This document shows positions 12,446 to 21,166 of a stretch of 64,000 nt of DNA, piece by piece; the stretch's first letter is position 1; every line of letters starts with the position of its first letter. The notes under the pieces are model-generated. The model was not told the origin of the DNA. It was given only the letters and a program-made list of their open reading frames with translations, and ran no database searches. Source of the stretch: Nymphaea colorata (Eukaryota > Streptophyta > Magnoliopsida > Nymphaeales > Nymphaeaceae); the NCBI RefSeq assembly GCF_008831285.2, contig NC_045148.1, forward strand, positions 22,944,283 to 23,008,282, given 5' to 3'. A program made the position numbers and the translations under genes.

Positions 12446-12635
12446 TAGATAGATAGAGATAATTTTATTACAGTCAAATATGGTCAGGTCTAATATGTTC
12501 TTTTCATTTAATTTCATTACTGCCAAGCCAAGCTGCACCAAACATGGGCTTGGACCTTGATGGCTGGGCCGAGCCTGGCTTGAAACTTGATGGCTGGACC
12601 GAGCCCAGGTTATGCACTCACATGCTGTTATTGAA
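9865..12635. other. AT-rich spacer without recognisable genes
   Basis: No coding exon could be supported. It contains a degenerate run of CTCGAGCTC/GAGCTCGA-like sequence at about 10420-10510, of the same flavour as 52750-52860 and 54650-54760; poly-A/T stretches; and a compound microsatellite at 12391-12460 (GT, then a long AT run, then GATA). Short frames such as 10326-10517 and 11505-11720 lack any known domain. Confidence 0.6.
12391..12460. repeat. Compound (GT)(AT)(GATA) microsatellite
   Basis: Four GT units lead into about 45 bases of alternating AT, followed by four GATA-type units. Long alternating AT is prone to slippage and can form cruciforms. Confidence 0.95.
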
Positions 12636-13270
12636 TTTTTGCCATAGTGTAACCCGGTGACCCAGCAGGGCCTGCTTCCTTATAAAACAACCGATGCCAA
12701 AAGCCTGATATGGGCATCTTGGTGTGATTTCTTCGAATCTTACACTTTGCAAATGATTTAAAAATTCATTGCTTTTATATATCCACCTGAACTAAAAAAA
12801 GAAACACACACACACACCATAAAATGCATGAATTATAAATTATTTGACTATAAGCAGTTTCCATACATTTTTTCAAACATCTCATATAATTTTGAAGAAA
12901 TGTGTACAACGCTAGCTAGTGCATCTTCTTAAGAGTTAAGGATATAAGCACATTTTCAGATTGTGGGTATGTGTTTTAAATTTGTGAAGATGATTAAATG
13001 CATATTAATGTCCTAAACATGAAAAACCAAAACTTTGAAAGTCGCTCAAACAATGTACCTTTGTATACTAATCCCCAACTTGGGATCTTTCCGTATCAGA
13101 TAATTGATCGGGGCCTTTGTGCATCAATTAATGTATATGGAACAAAAAAATATTTAAAATTGTTTTTTAAAATTTTCTTAAAGGAAAAAGATAATTTTAG
13201 TATCTGTACCGATTCAGGCCAAGGACATTGCCTTCTATTTCACCCAAACAGAAAGCATGTATCATTTGTA
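12636..13270 (-). repeat. Duplicated 3' flank of an NLR gene (partner 37556-38060, inverted)
   Basis: Base-level similarity to 37556-38060 in reverse complement includes the blocks around CCCAGCAGGGCCTGCTTCC, the ATAAAACAACCGATGCC block and the ATTGCCTTCTATTT block. Both copies lie downstream (3') of an NLR LRR region, NLR-B here and NLR-D at the partner. The duplicated unit therefore included gene plus flank, and one copy was inverted. No gene is visible in it. Confidence 0.75.
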
Positions 13271-13714
13271 GAAGGTGCCATACCTACCGATATTCACATA
13301 ATGATATTTTTTTTAGATTTTTTTTGTTTTAAAAATTTTAGCTTTTATTTATTTGATTTTGTGAGACAAACACTTCATTAAAATCACAAGATTTGGTGCA
13401 ATCAATCTTTTTTTTTTTAAATTCAAATAAATCTGGATATTGGGTTTAATCAAATGAAAATTAATCACTGGTATGCATTGGAGATCCCCTTACAGATTAC
13501 AGCATTAGAAAGGGTCGGGCGTAAATAAAAATCTGTTCATCAAAGAGAGGCTGGTTGATCAAGCATGATCGAATATCATTGTGTGCATGCTTTATTAGAG
13601 AACAATATTTACCAAGATTAGCCTTAGGTGGAGGCTTAGCAATACAATAGGAGGTGATCATCTGTGCTGGCTAGCTTCGAGGTTTAAATATGGATCCGGA
13701 GGATTTGGATCTTA

Positions 13715-13764
<50 letters not shown>

Positions 13765-14124
13765 AGCTAGGTAGCTATATGTGGATGGAAATTTAAATGG
13801 CTGCTGGATCGGCACAAATTAATCACTACTAAATTCCAGGCTAAGCCAGATGGTTACAAACCACACCAAAACTAAATCCTGTCACGTATATATGCTGAAA
13901 ATAGCTGCAATCTATTGATTTTTACACATTTATTCTACTTTTGGATATGGAAAAGGTGACATAAAATAATTACATGACTCAAATCAAACAAGGGAGAGGG
14001 GAGGACATGCCAACAAAGTGCAAAAGATGTATGTTTGGCCAAAACCATACCGATTTTAAAAACCACACACATTTCAGACAATTTAAAATGAATAGAAAAG
14101 GTTCAGTAACATCATATAGTAACA
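13271..14124. other. Spacer 3' of NLR-B with AT microsatellite
   Basis: Nothing coding is supported. A (TA)n run occupies about 13717-13758. The last 150 bases before the NLR-B stop codon match the bases just after the NLR-D stop at 37069 in reverse orientation, as expected for a shared 3' untranslated flank. Confidence 0.6.
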
Positions 14125-14199
14125 CTAATCATCTTCTTCATATAGGCTTTCTCCAAGACGGTCTCTCAACTCCTGCGGCAGATCGAGTGCTGGACATGA

Positions 14200-14880
14200 G
14201 AAAATGATCAAGAATGTAAGCTTCGAGTGGCAGGCGATCTGTTGCTGTGCATTGGAGGGACATGTTTCATTTTGTTGGGGAGTAATATTATTCACGTCCA
14301 CCAGAGACTTCAGATTGGGGAAGCGAAAAAGCCCTAGAAATTTTAGTTTCGGGAGGCATTGCCAGTGGCCTCCCAAGCTGATCTCCTCAGTGAAAAGCTA
14401 TCTCCTCAGTGAAACCATGCAGGCCTAATGACTCTAGTTGGGAGAGACCCCACACCCACTGAGGCACCCTTCCTCATTTGACCTCATCAACATTAGTGTC
14501 TATCAAAGCTGTCATGTTTGTGACAGACAATGACAAGCCCTTTAAAGCTGGCATGTTAGTGAGTTCGAGTGTAGGACATCTGCAAATCCACAACATTTGA
14601 AGCCTTGTGAGGCAGGCGATCTGTTGCTATGCATCGGTGGGACATGTTTCACTTTGTTGGGGAGTAATATTATTCACGTCCACCATAGACTTCAGATTGG
14701 GCAAGTCTTCAAGGATTAAGCCTTCTAGTTTCGGGAGGCATTGCCAGTGGCCTCCCAAGCTGATGTCCTCAGTGAAACCATGTAGATGCAAGTCCTCCAA
14801 TTGGGAGAGACCCCACACCCACTAAGGCACCGTTCCCCATTTGACCTCATCAACATTCGTGTCTGTCAAGTACAAAGTCT
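14200..14880 (-). repeat. Tandem duplication of the NLR-B C-terminal LRR segment
   Basis: The stretch at about 14225-14460 and that at about 14620-14850 are near-identical. Both contain the run around GGGGAGTAATATTATTCACG and the segment encoding GGHWQCLPKL. The offset is about 395 bases. It probably arose by unequal exchange within the LRR exon, a common route of LRR change in plant NLR clusters. Confidence 0.8.
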
Positions 14881-15096
14881 TGAGGGAGGGTAGAAATGTC
14901 GATACCTATGGTGGCAATGGGGATGGTAGTCGTACTGTTGATTCTGAATCCAATTTTAACTCAATGGGGTTAGGTAGTTGCTCAAGCAATTTCAATCCCA
15001 ATCTTGCACTTGGGCAATTCAACACTTTCAGCTTTTGGAGCTGAGTCGCTTCACCCTCATGCCCTGCCAACTTCGATAACGCATAAATCAAGCCTT

Positions 15097-15101
15097 CTAT
15101 C
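15097..15101 (+). repeat. Left target-site duplication of the copia element (CTATC)
   Basis: Matches CTGTC at 21167-21171 with one substitution. The intact NLR-D exon carries the matching sequence once, within the codons for KMQTEG. Confidence 0.8.
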
Positions 15102-15562
15102 TGTAAGGATCATTTGGTGGGCCGGCATATGTCAATGAGGAATTTTAGACATTATGGCCGTCTTAATGTAAATGTCCACTTAAGTGATTGCATTTTGGGT
15201 TATTACATCATTTTATATGGTATGGGGTATTTTATAATGTATAGATACATGTACGCAATTACGGACTCTTTGATGGGTTGAATCCATAATTGCTCTTGAT
15301 ATAAAAGGGTAGTGGTCCCTGTGGTCATGCAACGGTTGCTTGAAACATTGGTTTCTAGGGTTGTTTCTTCTCCATCTAAGAGAGACCGCACGTGCACCGC
15401 ACAGACCCTGGAAGATCCTTCTGCGATCTACCATCTGTGTTGTTCAGATGGATTTAGATACGCTTCCGCTACACTTAAGGTTTTGATTCAATGATTTATC
15501 ATGAACATGATCCTGTTTAGGGCATATTTGTTTTGGGTATAAATGAAGGAAATCTCCCATCA
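15102..15562 (+). repeat. Left LTR of the copia element
   Basis: Begins TGTAAGGATCATTTGGTGGG and ends CCCATCA. It matches the right LTR at 20728-21166 over its length with scattered substitutions and small indels. It contains the segment around GAGAGACCGCACGTGCACCG that both copies share. LTRs carry the promoter and polyadenylation signals of the element; no specific TATA box was assigned. Confidence 0.9.
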
Positions 15563-15564
15563 AT

Positions 15565-15577
15565 TGGTATCAGAGTC
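15565..15577 (+). other. Primer-binding site (initiator Met tRNA) of the copia element
   Basis: TGGTATCAGAGTC lies three bases after the left LTR. It is complementary to the 3' end of plant initiator Met tRNA, with one departure (T where GAGC is usual). Confidence 0.85.
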
Positions 15578-15599
15578 CTGTGTTCATTGTTGAACATTG

Positions 15600-17600
15600 A
15601 ATTTTTGGGTTAATTGTTGTTGCATCCGCATAATTTTGGATGAATTTGTGCTTTTGCTCATGCCGCGCCCTTTCCCATTATCTATTGCATCTCCCTCTAC
15701 CCCTTGTACTGTTTCTTGGGTTGCTGAGGAAATCAAGGAAGCCACTGTCGGTGAGACCGTGAAGCAGGAAGGTTTGGGTGATGGTCGATTCGCGGGGGGA
15801 TGGCCGGCCGTTTGGGTGACATCCAGCTGCCGTGAGGCGACCCGCCGGCACCGACCATGAGGCGAGCCGACAGTTTTTCGTCACAGCCACAAAAGAGGAG
15901 AGGAAGGGAGGGGACGGGGGTTTCCGGCCATCTTGGTGGGCGTCGACCGACCGTGAAGCGACGGCCGACCTCCGGCCATCCTGGCGTGGTCGCGCACATT
16001 GTTGGGTGGCTTCCTTGCTACCGTTGCAGCTGCCCAAAGGAGAAAAGGGGCAGAGTCGAGCATGGGAAGGAGAAGGCCGGTTTCCGGCCGTTTTGACGGG
16101 CGACGGTTGCTCGTAGGCAACGGCTGGGATCCGGCTGTCCTGGCGCGACCCAACGGCGGCCACCCACGCTGTTGGGTGGCCTGCCGGAGGCATTCCACTA
16201 TTCGCCTACCGTTCAGCAGTCGAGCGGTGGATTGCTGCCTACGAACCGCCCGCGAAAGGCGATCGGACCCGGGTCGGGTCATGTTGACCCCACCCGGATC
16301 CATAAGGCTTATAAAAAGAATTCTTTTTGCCGGCTGCGCCGCTTGCGTTTAAGAATTTTCAGAGCCGGGTTGGGTCATGTCGGACCCGACCTGTATCCAT
16401 ACGGTTCCTATCAGACCCGACCCATATCCATCCGGTTTAAATTCATGCGGTAAGAATTTTGGATCCAAGTCGGGTCATGTTGGACCCGACCCGTATCCAT
16501 AGGGTTTAAATTTTGAAAATACAGTTCATTCGGATCTGGGTCGGGTCATGTCGGACCCAACCGGTATCTGTAAGGTTAATATTGAAAATATGGTTCTTTT
16601 GGATTTGGATCAAGTCATGTCGGACCCGACCCATATCCATACAGTTTAAACTTTGTAAAACGGTTCTTTTTTAAACCGATTCTCAAGAGAATCAAACCGG
16701 TTCATTCGGTTTAAGACCGATTCGACTCGATTCAAAACCGGTTTGCACTTTTCTGAACCGATTCAGTTCAAAATTGAAATGGTTCTTACCGATTCGGACC
16801 CTTTACAGACCGGTTCAGTTGATTTTCAGACCGGTTCAGTTGTTTTTCAGTCCGTTCATTCAGTTTTGGAACTGATTTTAACCTTTTTTTAACCAGTTCA
16901 ATGGGTTTCGGAACCGATTCGGTCTATTTTTGTGTAGTTCGTCCATTTTTTAAATTGGTTCAGCCCTATTTAGGGCCATGTGGGTGTTTTAGCTGTGGTT
17001 TAAGAATGATACGAGCCATTTTAAGGCTGATTCAATGGTTTTTGACCCATTTAATTATGGTACCGCTTTATAAAATTTTGGACTCTTTTGGGCCTATTTC
17101 ATTGAATCATTTGGTTTCAGATTCAATGTAAGGCAATTTTGTATGTAAATTTTAATATATGTATCATGTTTTGCATATTATTAAAATTGTGGTTGTACAA
17201 TAGATGAATATTTGGACTATGAATTTGGTCTTTGGCTATGTCTATTGTTCGAAATGAGTAAATTTGTACTTTATGTCGCCAAAGTGACCTCTGTTGTACG
17301 AATTTGTCTGTTTTGAACACTAGATGATAGTATACTTAATCCATGTGGGCAATGATCAACCCAAAGGAGGATTGTTGCTTGGTCAAGTTTAAGTATACAC
17401 GGCAATGAATGTATGATAATTTTCAGGTTTGCATATGAATAGTGAGTCAATCCAAAGATTGGCTCATTATTTGACAGAGCAAATTATCTATATTCATTGT
17501 CGACCAAGAATACCACTTGCAGTTAATATTTCAATCCAAAGATTGGATATTAATGTTGCACCGGTACCTTGTGATGAGCTTTAGGCCATTGTATTTAAAT
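15600..17600 (+). other. Long 5' leader of the copia element: GC-rich module plus hairpin-forming repeats
   Basis: There are about 2 kb between the primer site and the first Gag residues. 15740-16260 is strongly GC-rich and repeats GGCCGG/CCGGCC-like words. 16264-16645 holds about six units around GGGTCGGGTCATGTCGGACC followed by GACCCGTATCCAT, at roughly 70-bp spacing; each unit is an imperfect inverted repeat. 16660-16930 repeats ACCGATTC and GGTTCAGT-type words. The frames in this stretch (for example 15832-16116) show no domain. Confidence 0.7.
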
Positions 17601-17639
17601 TCATTTATATCTGTTGTTTCATCTATGTACAGTGAGTTC

Positions 17640-18035
17640 TGTTTCCATGATATCTGCAAATTTGAGTACTATTCCTGAGTTAAATAGTTCGAATTTTAAA
17701 AGTAAGAAAAGAAAGACTGTTAAGGAAGTTGTAGTTGACCATCCATTAAGAAACACAACAAGCATACGGAAAGTATATCAAAATGCTTCTTTTGCAAGGG
17801 TGAATGTCATATGAAGAAGGATTGTACCAAGTATCACGCATGGCGTGAAAAGAAAGGTACGCTTCTCACTTTGGTTTGTTCTGAGGTTAATTTAACTTCA
17901 CTACCCAGAAACACTTGGTGGGTAGATTCAAATGCTAATACTCAGATAAATGTTTGTATACAAGGCTGCTTAAATTGTCGAACGCCAAATGATGCTGAAA
18001 GATTCATCTATGTGGGCAATGGCAAGAAGGCGTAG
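17640..18035 (+). pseudogene. Copia gag (gutted) and start of protease
   Basis: A short Gag start (MISANLSTIPELNSSNFKS, about 17650-17702) jumps straight to the late Gag linker (KKRKTVKEVVVDHPL), so most of Gag, the capsid part, is missing. Then comes an intact CCHC zinc knuckle at 17784-17825 (C-FF-C-KGEC-H-MKKD-C). It is followed by the protease region, where the catalytic DSG appears as WVDSNAN near 17920-17940, so the active-site glycine is lost. The frame stops at 18035 with protease homology continuing beyond. Confidence 0.8.
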
Positions 18036-18480
18036 GTTGAAGCCATAGCAGATTTTTGGTTATTATTAAAGACTGGTTGTTATTTGAATTTGACAGAAAC
18101 TTATGTAGTACATCCTTTAGGCGGAGTTTGGTTTCTTTTTCCTTACTAAACAAATTTGGTTATTATTGTTTATTTGGAAATAGAAAATTTAAGCCGTTTT
18201 TGCACTCAAATTTGATTGCCACTGGTTCTTTGTCTGGTAGCGATAACCTTTATTTGCTTGATACGGTTGCTTCATATCATGAAAGCTTGCATGTTATGTC
18301 TAGTGGTACTAAAAGAAAATTAGCCAATGAGAATTCTGTTATGTTGTGGCATAGACGCTTAGGACATATTTTTGAAAAGAAGATAAAAAGGCTTATGTTG
18401 AATGGAATTCTTGAATCCTTGATTTTGCAGACTTTAATGTTTGCATTGAATGTATAAAGGGAAAACAAACAAACATTAAG
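18036..18480 (+). pseudogene. Copia protease end and GAG-pre-integrase zinc-binding region
   Basis: Protease and linker homology persists in shifted frames, then LWHRRLGHI appears near 18340-18370. This is the hallmark of the GAG-pre-integrase domain, whose His/Cys residues form the integrase N-terminal zinc site. A stop follows at 18457. The next homology, FFEDIEFEE at about 18537, belongs after the integrase core. The catalytic DDE core of about 150 residues has therefore been deleted. Confidence 0.7.
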
Positions 18481-18739
18481 GAGTGATAAGTTTTATAATC
18501 CAACTAGTAAGTCTTTCTTTGGAACAAGAATGCCCATTTCTTTGAGGATATTGAGTTTGAGGAGGTGATCAGGTTAAAAGCACTGTCTTTGAAGAGAGAC
18601 GTGAGTCTACTCATACAGATGTTGAAAGCAATAGTCCGGTCTTTATTCCTGCCATTGTTTCATCAACATATTCAGAAGAAGGTAATGATGACGATCTCCC
18701 TATTCAAACAATTGAAGAACAAACTCAACAACCTCAAGA

Positions 18740-19970
18740 TAATCAAGTAGAGGTGCCACTAAGGAGATCCACTAGAGAGAAGAGAAGTACAATTTCAAAT
18801 GATTTTCTTTACCTCCAAGAACATGATGTTGATATGGGCTTAATGGAGGATGATCTTATTAACCTCTAGGAAGTGATAAATAGTTCTAAATCTCATAAGT
18901 GGATAGATGCCATGAATAAGTTAATAAAGTCCATGATGGATAATGATGTATGAGACGTTGTTCCCTTGCCTGAAGGTGTGAAACCCATTTAATGTAAATG
19001 GATATTTAAAACTAAGAGGTTTTCATTAAGAAACATCGAAAGGTATAAGACACGTCTTGTCGCAAAGGGCTTTACTCAAAAGGAAGACATTGATTATACA
19101 GACACTTTTTCTCTAGTTTCGTCAAAAGACTCTTTTAGGACCATAATGGCACTTGTGGCTCATTTTGACTTAGAGATGCATCAGATGGATGTAAAGACAG
19201 CGTTTCTAAATGGAGTCATTGATGAATCAATTTATATGGTGCAACCAGAAAACTTTGTTTCAAGGGATGCAAAAAAAATGATCTGCAAACTCAAGAAATC
19301 TATCTATGGACTAAAGCAAGCTTCCTGTCAATGGTATTATAAATTTCATCAAGTTATAGTTTCATTTGGTTTCAAGACTAATATGGTTGATGAATGTGTA
19401 TACCAAAAATTCAGTGGAGGTAAATTTATCTTTCCGGTCTTATATGTCGATGATATATTGCTGGTAAGTAATGATGTGTGTATATTGCATGAAACTAAGA
19501 AATTTTTGTAAACAAAGTTTGACATGAAGGATCTTGGTAATGCATCTTTTGTATTGAAGATCCAGATATTTCGAGATCGTTCTTGGGGTATTCTTGGATT
19601 ATCACAAAATGCCTACATTGATAAGGTGCTTCAGCGATACGACATAAAAGAGTGCAAACCAGGAGATACTCTAGTTGCGAGAGGAGACAAGTTTAGTCTC
19701 AAACAGTGCCCTAAAAGTGAACTCGAATCTAAAGAAATGAAAATGATTCCCTATTCATCTGTTGTGGGAAGCTTTATGTATGCCCAGGTTTGTACTCGTC
19801 CAGATATTGCATTTATCGTTGGAATGTTAGACAGATACTTAAGTAATCCTGGTATGGATAATTGGAAAGTAGACAAAAAGGGTACTGAGGTACTTACAAA
19901 GAACAAAAGATTTCATACTCACATACAAGAAGTCAGACTAGTTGGAGATCATTGGGTATTCAGATTCTGA
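18740..19970 (+). pseudogene. Copia reverse transcriptase with internal stops
   Basis: From about 18755 (RRSTREKR) through the RVT_2 domain: KWIDAMNKL, YKTRLVAKGFTQKEDIDY, HQMDVKTAFLNG, KKSIYGLKQAS, and the catalytic YVDDILL at 19443-19454. The thumb follows: SSVVGSFMYAQVCTRPDIAF. In-frame stops occur near 18868, 18951, 18990 and 19509, each next to otherwise well conserved sequence. The family RT copies element RNA into DNA in cytoplasmic particles. Here it is inactive but clearly recognisable. The same segment exists at 63327-64000 on the minus strand. Confidence 0.9.
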
Positions 19971-20335
19971 CTTTGCTGGATGCCAAGACAGTAGCATAGC
20001 ATGTTACGAGGCATCCAATCATGCTTTGTGGTTGCGAAATTTTGTCACGGGGCTGCGCATTATGAATGGTGTAGAAAGACTACTATAGTTATTGTGTGAC
20101 AATAATTCAGCAGTCATGTACTCTACTAACAGCTGCAGTTTGTCAAAGTCGAAGCACATCGACATTAAGTTTTTTAGCCGTTAAAGAGATGATACAGAAT
20201 GGTCAGGTGTCTTTAGAGCAGATTGAGACAAATTCTATGATTGCGGATCTGCTTACAAAGGGTTTAACTCCTAAGGTTTTTCACGAACATGTTGTTCATA
20301 TGGGGGTTTTACCTTTGGATGTGCTGGTTTAGTAG
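19971..20335 (+). pseudogene. Copia RNase H remnant
   Basis: DSDFAGCQDSSIACYEASN (about 19960-20015) then HALWLRNFV, CDNNSAV (20098-20118), SKSKHIDIK (20143-20170) and QIETNSMIADLLTKGL (20218-20264) are RNase H motifs of copia elements, spread over shifting frames. The frame at 20096-20332 is the last part only. The 3' end of the polyprotein (HEHVVHMGVL) is visible. Confidence 0.75.
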
Positions 20336-20716
20336 GAGTTTGTATTTTGTTTGCCCTTATGTATAGACACATATTCAGTTTTCTACAGAATATAGTTTAA
20401 AGATCTTTGGTTCCATTATGTATTTATGTTTTTTATCTCTATAAGGTTTTAAAATTGGACCAGTTGTGAATAGACATGTTGTAATCACATTACATGTAAT
20501 TCTCATGCTATACTTCCATATCAAATCTACGTCATTGATTGTGTTAACATTTGTGATCATTGAAGGTTTAGCTAATGTTAATATAGCAAAAGCCGCTTTG
20601 GTTCTGTGTTGATGTGATCATGGATGAGATTGGTGAAAATGACGTTTAATAAGATAGCAGTTATGAGCTCCTAAGGTTTTATGTAATGTCTGAATATATA
20701 AAGACATATTTGGCAC

Positions 20717-20727
20717 AAGTGGGAGAT
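20717..20727 (+). other. Polypurine tract of the copia element
   Basis: AAGTGGGAGAT directly precedes the right LTR (starting TGTAAGG at 20728). The mirrored sequence ATCTCCCACTT precedes the LTR start of the second copia at 62560-62570. Confidence 0.75.
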
Positions 20728-21166
20728 TGTAAGGATCATTTGGTGGGTCGACATATGTCAATGAGGAATTTCAAACATTATGGCTGTTTTAATGTAAATA
20801 TCCACTTAAGTGATTGCATTTTGGGATATTACGTCATTTTATATGATATGAGGTATTTTATAATGTATAGATACCTTTATGTAATTGGGGACTGTTTGAT
20901 GGGTTGAATCCATAATTAACCTTGATATAAAACAGTAGTGGTCCCTGGGGTCGTGCAACGGTTGCTTGAAACATTGATTTCTAGGATTGTCTCTTCTCCA
21001 TCTGAGAGAGACCGCACGTGCACCACACAGACCCTAGAAGATCTTACTGCGATCTACCGTTCGTTACTTCTGCTATAGTTAAGGTTTTGATTCAATGATT
21101 TAGCATGAACGTGATCCTGTTTAGGGCATATTCATTTTGTGTATGCATGAAGGAAATCTCCCAGCA
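20728..21166 (+). repeat. Right LTR of the copia element
   Basis: Starts TGTAAGGATCATTTGGTGGG and ends CCCAGCA. It aligns with 15102-15562, being shorter by about 22 bases, mostly through one gap near the 3' third. Confidence 0.9.

Larger units (their letters stand above)
14125..15101 (-). pseudogene. NLR-B, 3' (LRR) part, downstream of the copia insertion
   Basis: Minus-strand LRR coding sequence ends at a TAG (14125-14127). Readable pieces: 15091-14906 (GLIYALSKLAGHEGEATQLQ and on), matching NLR-D after KMQT; 14818-14627 (GLSQLEDLHLHGFTEDISLG, LPNLKSMVDVNNITPQQ); and 14376-14125 (GGHWQCLPKLKFLGLF to the stop). The two last pieces are copies of the same C-terminal segment, offset by about 395 bp, so this tail carries an internal tandem duplication. 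A premature stop lies in the intervening stretch near 14480. The 5' edge at 15101 is the target-site duplication of the copia element; the coding sequence resumes at 21167. Confidence 0.85.
15102..21166 (+). mobile_element. Ty1/copia LTR retrotransposon inserted in the LRR exon of NLR-B
   Basis: About 6,065 bp bounded by two LTRs that start TGTAAGGATC and end CA, with a Met-tRNA primer site just inside the left LTR and a purine tract just before the right LTR. The flanking 5 bp are CTATC (15097-15101) and CTGTC (21167-21171), a target duplication with one change. The uninterrupted NLR-D has the equivalent of CTGTC at this site. Domain order on the plus strand is Gag zinc knuckle, protease, GAG-pre-integrase, reverse transcriptase, RNase H, which is copia order. 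Gag and integrase are largely deleted and RT carries stops, so it is non-autonomous. The two LTRs differ in length (461 and 439) and at many bases, so the insertion is not recent. Confidence 0.95.

Noticed and set aside
12391-12460. Long AT run considered as a matrix-attachment or origin element
   Set aside because: Simple microsatellites of this kind are common. Nothing else in the sequence supports a regulatory role.
13974-14207. 77-codon plus-strand frame
   Set aside because: It runs antisense across the NLR-B stop codon and is a shadow of LRR coding sequence.
15678-16193. 171-codon minus-strand open frame
   Set aside because: It lies antisense within the GC-rich copia leader. GC-rich DNA has few stop codons by chance, and no domain is recognisable.
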